From assembly GCA_007131945.1 (NCBI GenBank), contig SLPP01000391.1, positions 1 through 24,572 on the forward strand: 24,572 nt of DNA. Reading direction: 5' to 3'. The translations under genes were made by a program, and so were the position numbers. The number at the start of each line of letters is the position of its first letter. The first letter of the stretch is position 1. This document shows, one piece after another, positions 1 through 6,905 of this stretch. This DNA comes from Paracoccaceae bacterium (GTDB lineage Bacteria > Pseudomonadota > Alphaproteobacteria > Rhodobacterales > Rhodobacteraceae). Under the pieces are notes generated by a model, which saw nothing but the letters and a program-made list of their open reading frames with translations, did no database searches and was not told the origin of the DNA.

Positions 1-1011
1 ACGATGCCGAAGGCGGGGCGGCTGGTGCTGTCGCCGATGCTCAACGAAAAGGGCAAGCTCATCGGCGATTTCACCATCGCGCGGGCCTCGGACAGCCGCT
101 TCCTGATCTGGGGCTCGCTCGCGGCGTCGAAATACCACATGCGCTGGTTCGAACGGCATCTGCCCTCCGACGGCTCGGTCCGCGTGCATCGTTTCCATAC
201 CGATCTGGTCGGCCTGATGCTGGCGGGTCCGAAATCGCGCGAAGTGCTGGCGGCGCTTGTCGATGCGGATGTGTCCAGGGACGCCTTCCGCTTCATGGAT
301 TTCCGCGAGATGGACGTGGCCGGCGCGCCCTGCATGGTCAACCGCATCACCTATACCGGCGATCTGGGCTACGAGATCTGGATGAAGCCCAGCTTCGAGC
401 GGCGCGTCTATCTGGCGATCAAGGAGGCCGGGCAGGCGCACGGCATCGTCGATTTCGGCATGCGCGCGCTGCTGTCGATGCGGCTGGAGAAGAACTTCCC
501 CACCTGGTTCGCCGAACTGCGACCGATCTACGGTCCGTTCGAAGGATCGATGGATCGTTTCGTGAAGCTGCAGAAGCCCGATTTCATCGGCCGCGCGGCG
601 GCGGTGGCCGAGCGCGACGCGGGGCCACGGCTGCGGCGGGTCTCGCTGATGATCGACGCGGCCGATGCCGACGTTCTGGGTGACGAGCCGATCTGGGCGA
701 AGGTGCACGAGGATTTCGGCACCGTCGAGGAACCCCATGGCCACGGCGCGACCCGATTCGACGTTGCCGGGCGCGAGATGCCGCGGCCCGACCCGGTGCG
801 GGACGGCGACTGGCGGGTCGTGGGCTGGGTGACCTCGGGCGGCTATGCGCATTGGGTGCGGGCGTCGATGGCACAAGGCTATCTGCCGGCCGAACTCGCC
901 GGGCGCGGCGAAGAGGGGCTCTTCGCCGTCGAGATCATGGGCGAGCGGCGCCCGGCGCGGATCGCGCTGGAGCCTCCCTTCGATCCGGCGGGCGAGAGGA
1001 TGCGGATGTGA
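1..1011 (+). CDS. GcvT-family aminomethyltransferase domain protein, 5' end cut (C-terminal part of a dimethylglycine/sarcosine dehydrogenase-like demethylase)
   Basis: The reading frame is open from base 1 to a TGA at 1009-1011, so the gene begins upstream; the ATG at 4 is probably internal. The visible 336 residues match the folate-binding GCV_T fold: 'ITYTGDLGYEIW' is the typical Y-T-G-x-x-G-Y-E segment, and the end ('GWVTSGGYAHWV') is the C-terminal barrel domain that recurs in these proteins. In the family of about 800 residues, an N-terminal FAD amine oxidase domain demethylates dimethylglycine, sarcosine or related N-methyl amines and this part passes the methylene group to tetrahydrofolate. 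I infer that the FAD domain lies upstream, because a stand-alone glycine-cleavage T protein would more often sit beside gcvH and gcvP. It points the same way as the transporter and sarcosine oxidase downstream. The exact substrate is unknown. Confidence 0.8.
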   Translation, partial: TMPKAGRLVLSPMLNEKGKLIGDFTIARASDSRFLIWGSLAASKYHMRWFERHLPSDGSVRVHRFHTDLVGLMLAGPKSREVLAALVDADVSRDAFRFMDFREMDVAGAPCMVNRITYTGDLGYEIWMKPSFERRVYLAIKEAGQAHGIVDFGMRALLSMRLEKNFPTWFAELRPIYGPFEGSMDRFVKLQKPDFIGRAAAVAERDAGPRLRRVSLMIDAADADVLGDEPIWAKVHEDFGTVEEPHGHGATRFDVAGREMPRPDPVRDGDWRVVGWVTSGGYAHWVRASMAQGYLPAELAGRGEEGLFAVEIMGERRPARIALEPPFDPAGERMRM

Positions 1012-1022
1012 CCCGCCCGTCA

Positions 1023-1448
1023 CTAGGTGTCGAAGGCGCCGTCCCAGGCGTAGCCGGTGAAGTCCTGCTCCTGCCCGCCGAGCGCGCGGTAGAAGGCGCG
1101 GGCAGGGAGGTTGCCGGGCTCGGTGCCGAGCCAGATGCCCTTGCACCCCTGCGCGCGGGCGTGGTCGAAAAGCCGCCGCATCACCGCCGTGGCGAGGCCC
1201 CGACGCTGATGCTCCTCGCGCGTGCCGACCTCGTTGACGAAGAGGCTCGGCGGCTTGTCGGGGTGCAGGAGCACGGTGCCCGAGGCGAAGGCAAGGATGC
1301 GGCCGCCCTCGACGGCGGCAACGAGGTAGTGCCGGGACTCGCGCAGGAAGGCGCGCGACTGGTCGGCATCGACGGGCCGGTCGAAGAGGCCGGGCTCGAC
1401 CTTCAGCAACAGATCAAGGTCGTCCATGTCCAGGACGCGGATTTCCAT
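1023..1448 (-). CDS. GNAT-family N-acetyltransferase
   Basis: A 141-residue single-domain acetyltransferase. The acetyl-CoA pyrophosphate loop is visible as 'EEHQRRGLATAVM' (residues 78-90, Q/R-x-x-G-x-A pattern), followed by the usual 'ARAFYRALGG' C-terminal motif near residues 116-125. The layout is reminiscent of AAC(3)-I-like small GNATs, but I cannot name the acceptor substrate. A good ribosome site (GGGAGG, reverse strand) sits 6 bases before the ATG at 1448. It is the only reverse-strand gene in the first 14 kb. Its start lies 26 bases from the divergent enolase-family start and its stop lies 11 bases from the end of the GcvT-like gene, so it interrupts an otherwise forward-reading block. 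A role in detoxifying or modifying an amine metabolite is possible but is only a guess. Confidence 0.85.
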   Translation of the reverse strand: MEIRVLDMDDLDLLLKVEPGLFDRPVDADQSRAFLRESRHYLVAAVEGGRILAFASGTVLLHPDKPPSLFVNEVGTREEHQRRGLATAVMRRLFDHARAQGCKGIWLGTEPGNLPARAFYRALGGQEQDFTGYAWDGAFDT

Positions 1449-1474
1449 TTCGGCCTCCCTCAGGGGGGTGCACC

Positions 1475-2710
1475 ATGAAGCTAGCCGATCTGGACATCTT
1501 CGTCATCGGCACGCCGCCGCCGGGCTGGGGCGGGCGCTATTGGATCGTGGTGAAGCTGACCACCGCCTGCGGCATCGCGGGCTATGGCGAGGTCTACGCG
1601 GCCTCGGTCGGACCCGTTGCCATGCGGGCCGTCATCAAGGACGTCTTCGCGCGTCACATGCAGGGCGAGAGCCCCGAGAACGTGGAACTCATGTTCCGCC
1701 GCGCCTATTCCTCGGGCTTCACGCAGCGCCCGGATCTGACGGTGATCGGCGCCTTCTCGGGGCTCGAGATCGCCTGCTGGGACATCCTCGGCAAGGCCCG
1801 CGAGCGGCCGGTCTGGGCGCTTCTCGGCGGGCGGATGAACGAGCGGCTGCGCGCCTATACCTATCTCTACCCGCTGCCGCACCACGAGAAGGCCAAGTTC
1901 TGGACCAGCCCCGAGATGAACGCCGAGGCGGCCTTGCACTATGTCGAGCGCGGCTTCACCGCGCTGAAGCTCGACCCGGCCGGGCCCTACACGATCCGCG
2001 GCGGCCACCAGCCGGCGCTGTGGGACATCGACCTGAGCGTGCGGATGCTGCGCGCGATCCGCGAAGCCGTCGGCAACCGCGCCGACATCCTCTTCGGCAC
2101 GCATGGCCAGTTCACACCCGCGGGCGCGATCCGGCTCGGCGCGGCGATCGAACCCTTCCAGCCCCTCTGGTACGAGGAGCCGATCCCGCCCGACAACCTC
2201 CTCGACTTCGCGCAGGTGGCGCAAGCGGTGCGAATCCCCATCGCGACCGGCGAGCGGATGACGACCAAGGCCGAATTCGGCGCGCTCCTGCGTTCGGGCG
2301 GGGCGCAGGTCCTGCAACCGGCGACCGGGCGCTCGGGCGGGCTCTGGGAGACGAAGAAGATCGCCGCGCTGGCCGAGGCCTTCGGCGCCCATATCGCCCC
2401 GCATCTCTATGCCGGCCCCGTCGAATGGGCGGCGAACATCCACCTCGGCGTGACCTTGCCGAACCTGCTGATGGTCGAGTGCATCGAGGAGGGGGGCGAT
2501 TTCCACCTGCCGCTGATCGGTCATTCGATAAAGGTCGAAGAAGGCTTCATCCGCGCCCCCGAGGCCCCTGGCCTCGGCATCGCCTTCGACGAGGCGCTGG
2601 CCCGCGCCCACCCCTACACCGGCGACGCGCTGCATCTGCAGATGCAGGAGGCGCCCTGCGACTATGCGAAAGGAAATGACTTCGAAGGGGGTGCGCCGCG
2701 CAAAGATTGA
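1475..2710 (+). CDS. Enolase-superfamily enzyme, mandelate racemase/galactonate dehydratase-like
   Basis: A 411-residue protein with the N-terminal capping domain (about 1-130) and (beta/alpha)7-beta barrel of the enolase superfamily, whose members abstract an alpha-proton from a carboxylate and then epimerise, cyclise or dehydrate it. Landmarks are K165-L-D167 on the second barrel strand, F-G-T-H210-G-Q on the third, Y-E-E235-P (metal ligand position), G-E260-R (metal ligand position) and A-P-H310 near the end (general acid/base His position). Unusually, the third-strand Asp that normally completes the Mg2+ triad (D-x-H in galactonate dehydratase) is Gly208, and the Asp that normally pairs with the late His ('QPD') is Ala283 ('QPATGR'). 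The ATG at 1475 is preceded by an AGGGGG ribosome site. Its position between demethylating genes and an ABC transporter suggests work on the imported compound. I cannot state the reaction. Confidence 0.85.
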   Translation: MKLADLDIFVIGTPPPGWGGRYWIVVKLTTACGIAGYGEVYAASVGPVAMRAVIKDVFARHMQGESPENVELMFRRAYSSGFTQRPDLTVIGAFSGLEIACWDILGKARERPVWALLGGRMNERLRAYTYLYPLPHHEKAKFWTSPEMNAEAALHYVERGFTALKLDPAGPYTIRGGHQPALWDIDLSVRMLRAIREAVGNRADILFGTHGQFTPAGAIRLGAAIEPFQPLWYEEPIPPDNLLDFAQVAQAVRIPIATGERMTTKAEFGALLRSGGAQVLQPATGRSGGLWETKKIAALAEAFGAHIAPHLYAGPVEWAANIHLGVTLPNLLMVECIEEGGDFHLPLIGHSIKVEEGFIRAPEAPGLGIAFDEALARAHPYTGDALHLQMQEAPCDYAKGNDFEGGAPRKD

Positions 2711-2790
2711 AAAGGCACGGTAGAAATGGGTTGCAATCCCGGCAAGGTCGCGTTTGGATCATGTCATGTCGCAAGCGAGAACGCACCCCG

Positions 2791-2813
2791 CGAGCCGGGC
2801 GGCTCGATAGAAT
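2791..2813 (+). promoter_or_regulatory. Small palindrome next to a TAGAAT hexamer, possible promoter/operator for the ABC transporter
   Basis: The 160-base gap before the binding-protein gene contains the inverted repeat CGAGCC-GGGC-GGCTCG (2791-2806), immediately followed by TAGAAT (2808-2813, five of six matches to a sigma70 -10). I see no convincing -35 at 16-18 bases upstream. There is no T-run after the repeat, so it is not an intrinsic terminator. A start of transcription near 2820 would fit a leader of about 50 bases. This is a weak prediction. Confidence 0.25.
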
Positions 2814-2870
2814 AACGAACCGCGCCCAACGGCGCCGGAAACAGCCAGCATAAACATCAGGGAGACTTCC

Positions 2871-4508
2871 ATGACCATGACGCAGACCGGAAAGCGCGCG
2901 GTGCATCCCGCCGCCCGCATGTTCGCCCGCGAATGCCGCGACGGGCGCCTGAGCCGGCGGGAATTCCTGACCCGCGCGACGGCGCTCGGCGTCGCCGCGC
3001 CCACCGCCTACGGCCTCATCGGCCTCGCCGCGCCCGCGGCCCGCGCCGACACGCCGCAGATGGGCGGCGAAGTCAGGATGCAGATGGACATCAAGGCGCA
3101 GCGCGACCCGCGCACCTGGGACTGGTCCGAGCTTGCCAATGTCTGCCGCGGTTGGCTCGAATACCTCGTGCATTACGAGCGCGACGGTTCGGTCGTCCCG
3201 GTGCTGCTGGAAAGCTGGGAAGCCAGCGACGACGCGACCGTCTTCACGCTCCGTGTCCGCCAGGGCGTGACCTGGAACAACGGCGACGCCTTCACCGCCG
3301 AACATGTCGCCCACAACATCGAACGCTGGGCCGATGCCTCGGTCGAGGGCAACTCGATGGCCGGCCGGATGGGCGCGATCTCGCAGGACGGGAAGATCCG
3401 CGACGGCGCCATCGAGATCGTCGACGATCACACGCTGCGGCTGCATCTGTCGAGCCCCGACATCGCCATCATCGTCAACATGGCCGACTACCCGGCCGCG
3501 GTGGTGCACCCGTCCTTCACCGGCGACGACCCGGTCGCCAATCCGATCGGCACCGGCCCCTATCGCCCGGTCCGGCACGAGACCGGCATCGGCGCCGTGA
3601 TCGAGCGCAATCCCGACCATACCTGGTGGAACGAGGGCAACGGCGCCTGGCTCGACCGGATCGAGTTCGTCGATCTCGGCACCGATCCCTCGGCCTGGAT
3701 CGCGGCGGCCGAGGGCGGCGAGATCGAACTCACCTATCAGACGACCGGTGACTACGTCGATATCTTCGAGGCGATCGGCATGCCGGCGTCGGAGGTGATC
3801 ACCGCTGCCACCCTGGCCGTGCGATTCAACCAGTCCCAGCCGCCCTACGACAACGTCAATGTCCGGCGTGCGTTGCAGATGGCCGTCGACAACGAGACCG
3901 TGCTGGAGCTGGGCTATGACGATCGCGGTGACGTGGCCGAGAACCATCATGTCTGCCCGATCCATCCCGAGTACGCCGAGATGGAGCCGCCCGAATTCGA
4001 CCCCGCGCGCGCGGCCGAGATGATCGCCGAAGAGGGGCTCGCCGACCACGAATTCGAACTGATCTCGATCGACGATGCCTGGCAGGCGGCGACCTGCGAC
4101 AACGTCGCCGCCCAGATCCGCGCCGCCGGCATCAGCATCCGCCGCACGATCCTGCCGGGCGCGACCTTCTGGAACGACTGGCTGAACTACCCGTTCTCCT
4201 CGACCGAGTGGAACATGCGGCCGCTCGGCGTGCAGGTTCTCAACCTCGCCTACCGCTCCGGCGTCGCCTGGAACGAGGCAGGCTATGCGAATCCCGAGTT
4301 CGACGCGCTCCTGGACGAGGCGAATTCGATCGCCGACGCCGATGCGCGGCGCGAGGTGATGCTCAAGTTGCAGCAAATGATGCGCCGGGATGGCGTGCTG
4401 ATCCAGCCTTACTGGCGCGCGCTCTACCGCAATATGCGGCCGAACATCGGCGGTGCCGAGATGCACCCGACCTTCGAGGTCCGCTACCAGCATTACTGGA
4501 AGTCGTGA
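2871..4508 (+). CDS. ABC transporter substrate-binding protein, family 5 (dipeptide/oligopeptide/opine type), Tat-exported
   Basis: A 545-residue periplasmic binding protein of the SBP_bac_5 (DppA/OppA) class. It captures the substrate and delivers it to the permease pair encoded next. The N-terminus carries a twin-arginine signal: S-R29-R30-E-F-L (28-33), a hydrophobic stretch to about residue 56, and an A-R-A cleavage site at 57-59. Export in folded form by Tat is therefore likely. The mature part shows class features such as 'VLLESWEASDDATVFTLRVRQ' shortened around residues 104-124, where the first lobe of these proteins reads 'xLAxSWexs...tFxLRxgV'. GGGAGA seven bases before ATG 2871 supports this start. 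The family covers peptides, opines, glutathione, nickel and other cargo. The demethylase genes on either side suggest an N-methylated amino acid derivative, but this is inference. Confidence 0.9.
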   Translation: MTMTQTGKRAVHPAARMFARECRDGRLSRREFLTRATALGVAAPTAYGLIGLAAPAARADTPQMGGEVRMQMDIKAQRDPRTWDWSELANVCRGWLEYLVHYERDGSVVPVLLESWEASDDATVFTLRVRQGVTWNNGDAFTAEHVAHNIERWADASVEGNSMAGRMGAISQDGKIRDGAIEIVDDHTLRLHLSSPDIAIIVNMADYPAAVVHPSFTGDDPVANPIGTGPYRPVRHETGIGAVIERNPDHTWWNEGNGAWLDRIEFVDLGTDPSAWIAAAEGGEIELTYQTTGDYVDIFEAIGMPASEVITAATLAVRFNQSQPPYDNVNVRRALQMAVDNETVLELGYDDRGDVAENHHVCPIHPEYAEMEPPEFDPARAAEMIAEEGLADHEFELISIDDAWQAATCDNVAAQIRAAGISIRRTILPGATFWNDWLNYPFSSTEWNMRPLGVQVLNLAYRSGVAWNEAGYANPEFDALLDEANSIADADARREVMLKLQQMMRRDGVLIQPYWRALYRNMRPNIGGAEMHPTFEVRYQHYWKS

Positions 4509-4516
4509 CGGTCGCG

Positions 4517-4547
4517 GCGCGGGGCCTTTCCGCCCCGCGCCCGTTTT
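4517..4547 (+). terminator. Hairpin plus T-run between binding-protein and permease genes (partial terminator/attenuator)
   Basis: Nine bases after the binding-protein stop, GCGCGGGGC (4517-4525) pairs perfectly with GCCCCGCGC (4532-4540) around a six-base loop, followed by CCG and TTTT (4544-4547). The stem is strong and the T-run is short. In binding-protein operons such a hairpin usually protects the upstream mRNA and lets only a fraction of transcripts continue into the membrane components, which are needed in smaller amounts. Confidence 0.6.
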
Positions 4548-4618
4548 CATCCCGCCCGGTCCACCGCCCCGCCGCCTGACACGGCCCCGGACCAACGGAC
4601 CCAGCCCGGGGAGACGCC

Positions 4619-5701
4619 ATGCTCCTGTTCCTTCTCCGCCGCGTCGGTGTCATGCTGGTCACGGCGCTGTGCCTGACCTTCGTCGTCTTTTTCCTGACCA
4701 ACCTGCCGGCAAAGCTCGAGACGCTGGCCAAGACGCAGGCAGGCGCGCGCATCTCCGATGCCGAAGTGGCCAGCTGGCTCGACCGCAACGGCTACAACCA
4801 GCCGATGCTGGTTCGCTACGGCGAGTGGCTTGGCGTGGTGCCCGGCTGGACGCGCGAGGAGGCTGACGGCACGATCCGCGGTCGCTGCATCGAGCGGATG
4901 GGACCCGAGGGCGCTGGCGCGCGCTGCGGGCTTCTGCAGGGCTACTGGGGTCATTCCACGCGCTTCCGCGCCCCGGTGGGCGAGGTGATCAGCACACGGC
5001 TCGGCGCCACGGGATGGCTGATGCTCTGGGTGCTGATCGTCATGGTGCCGATGGCACTGATCGTCGGCATCGTCGCCGGGATGCGCGAGGGCTCGCGTAC
5101 CGACCGATCGCTCTCGACCTTCGCCATCGCCTCGACGGCGACGCCGGAATACGTCTCGGGTGTGCTGTTCATCGCGCTCCTCGCGTCGTCGACGGTGGGG
5201 CTGTCACCCTTGCTGGTCAGCTGGGGCGTGATCCCCGGCCCGGTGCTCTTCCAGGGCAACGCGCGCTCGGCGCTCGACCAGATCACCTTCTGGAACTTCA
5301 CGCTGCCGGTCATCACCATCGCGCTCTACGGCATGGGCTATGTCGCGCGCATCACGCGCGCCTCGATGACCGAGGTGATGACACAGCAATACATCCGCAC
5401 CGCCCGGCTGAAGGGCGTGAGCTTCCCCAATATCGTCCTCAGGCACGCGCTCCGGAACGCGTTGATCGCGCCCTTCACCGTGATCATGCTGCAGATCCCC
5501 TGGCTTCTGAACGGCGTCGTCATCGTCGAGGTGCTGTTCAGCTATCCCGGCTTCGGCTGGACGCTATACGAGGCGGCGGTCAACAACGACATCGAGCTTC
5601 TGCTCGCCGCCTCGGTCGTCGCCGTGATCGTCGTGCTGCTGACGCAGCTCATCTCGGACATCGGCTATGTCTATCTCAACCCGCGCATCCGCGTGAGCTA
5701 A
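4619..5701 (+). CDS. ABC transporter permease, DppB/OppB type
   Basis: A 360-residue inner-membrane permease (BPD_transp_1). The first helix (about 5-27) is followed by a periplasmic segment of about 100 residues and then five further helices beginning near 133. The cytoplasmic coupling (EAA) loop that docks on the ATPase is 'YIRTARLKGVSFPNIVLRHA' (258-277), and 'FSYPGFGWTLYEAA' (307-320) is the well-known conserved tail segment of this class. It forms the translocation pore with the next gene's product. The start ATG at 4619 has GGGGAG seven bases upstream. It lies 110 bases after the binding-protein gene, separated by a hairpin, and 12 bases before the second permease. Confidence 0.92.
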   Translation: MLLFLLRRVGVMLVTALCLTFVVFFLTNLPAKLETLAKTQAGARISDAEVASWLDRNGYNQPMLVRYGEWLGVVPGWTREEADGTIRGRCIERMGPEGAGARCGLLQGYWGHSTRFRAPVGEVISTRLGATGWLMLWVLIVMVPMALIVGIVAGMREGSRTDRSLSTFAIASTATPEYVSGVLFIALLASSTVGLSPLLVSWGVIPGPVLFQGNARSALDQITFWNFTLPVITIALYGMGYVARITRASMTEVMTQQYIRTARLKGVSFPNIVLRHALRNALIAPFTVIMLQIPWLLNGVVIVEVLFSYPGFGWTLYEAAVNNDIELLLAASVVAVIVVLLTQLISDIGYVYLNPRIRVS

Positions 5702-5713
5702 GGAGGGCGGAGC

Positions 5714-6874
5714 GTGGAAGAACTCGGCTGGCTCGCCATCATCGGCCGCATCGCCCAGCAGCTGCTGCCGGTCTGGGTGGCGATGGTCATCGTCTTCGCC
5801 CTCTCGATCCGCTTCAAGCGGCGACTGGGGCTCTACGGCAAGCTCTTCGATTCGAATGTCGGCATGGTCGGCTTCGCGATCGTGATCTTCTGGATCTTCA
5901 CCGCGATCTTCGCCGACATGATCATCACCCATGACCCGCTGGCGCAGCTGCGCGGGATGCGCAACGCGGTGCCGGGTTCGCCGCTCGCCAGTCCGGGCGA
6001 CCATTATCCCTACTACCTGCTCGGCGGCGACAGCCTCGCCCGCGACGTCTTCTCGCGCGCGGTGATGGGCGCGCGCGAAGTGCTGACCATCGCCCCCTTC
6101 GCGGCCATGATCTCGTTCATGATCGGCATCTCGCTCGGCCTGCCCGCGGGCTATTTCGGCGGCAGGCTGGACACCAGCCTCACCTTCCTCGCCAACCTCG
6201 TCCTCGCCTTCCCCGTCATCCTGCTCTTCTTCCTCCTCGTCGCCCCCGAGATCCAGGAGACGGCGATCCCGGTGGTCATGGCCGGCATCCTGTTCCTGGT
6301 GCCCGTGCTCTTCGTCTCGGTTCTTCTGAACGCGCGCTTCTTCACCCAGCCGATGAAGCGCAACCTCTATGTCGGCGCGGCGCTCCTGGTCGGGCTCTGG
6401 GCCTATTCGGGGCTCGCCTTCAACGCCGACCCGCTGGGCGTCTGGGGGATGCGGGCGAACCTCTTGAACGTCTTCGTGGCGGTCGTCTTCGTCAACGCGC
6501 CCACCGTCTTCCGCATCGTACGCGGCATCACCATGGACATCCGCACCCGAGACTATGTCGCCGCCGCCCAGACCCGCGGCGAGGGGCCGTGGTACATCAT
6601 GATGTGGGAGATCCTGCCCAATGCCCGCGGCCCGCTTATCGTCGATTTCTGCCTGCGCATCGGCTACACGACGATCCTTCTCGGCACGCTCGGCTTCTTC
6701 GGACTGGGCGTCTCGCCCGAAAGCCCCGACTGGGGCTCGACCATCAACGACGGCCGCCGCCTGCTGACCGTCTACCCGCACCCGGCGCTGGTGCCCGCAC
6801 TCTCGCTCATGTCGCTCGTCCTCGGCCTGAACCTCCTGGCCGACGGTCTGCGCGAGGAAAGCCTGAAGGACTGA
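5714..6874 (+). CDS. ABC transporter permease, DppC/OppC type with an extra hydrophobic insert
   Basis: A 386-residue permease, longer than the usual 290-320. The GTG start at 5714 is chosen because AGGAGGGCGG, overlapping the previous stop, is ideally spaced. An N-terminal hydrophobic segment (about 11-31) precedes the OppC_N helix (51-71). The canonical core follows: 'GGDSLARDVFSRAVMGAR' (104-121), 'LAFP' (164-167), the coupling loop 'DYVAAAQTRGEG' (280-291) with 'ILPNARGPLIV' (300-310), and 'LGFFGLGVSPESPDWG' (326-341). Between LAFP and the 'RIVRG' segment at 267-271 lie about 100 residues where standard members have about 30. The extra part, roughly 178-250, contains two hydrophobic stretches (186-206 and 218-236). 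It pairs with the preceding permease. Confidence 0.9.
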   Translation: MEELGWLAIIGRIAQQLLPVWVAMVIVFALSIRFKRRLGLYGKLFDSNVGMVGFAIVIFWIFTAIFADMIITHDPLAQLRGMRNAVPGSPLASPGDHYPYYLLGGDSLARDVFSRAVMGAREVLTIAPFAAMISFMIGISLGLPAGYFGGRLDTSLTFLANLVLAFPVILLFFLLVAPEIQETAIPVVMAGILFLVPVLFVSVLLNARFFTQPMKRNLYVGAALLVGLWAYSGLAFNADPLGVWGMRANLLNVFVAVVFVNAPTVFRIVRGITMDIRTRDYVAAAQTRGEGPWYIMMWEILPNARGPLIVDFCLRIGYTTILLGTLGFFGLGVSPESPDWGSTINDGRRLLTVYPHPALVPALSLMSLVLGLNLLADGLREESLKD

Positions 6875-6905
6875 AGCCCATGCCCGCCTTCGCGAGGAGA
6901 TCGCC

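Noticed and set aside
1467..1474. GGTGCACC palindrome next to the enolase-family start, sharing GTGCAC with the soxB operator
   Set aside because: GTGCAC is only six bases, occurs elsewhere inside coding sequence in this window, and is not repeated as a two-arm site here, so a shared regulator is not supported.
2547..4595. 682-codon open frame on the reverse strand over the binding-protein gene
   Set aside because: Its protein is a low-complexity, Arg/Gly/Asp/His-rich composition typical of the shadow of a high-GC gene. The forward strand encodes a clear Tat-signalled binding protein here.
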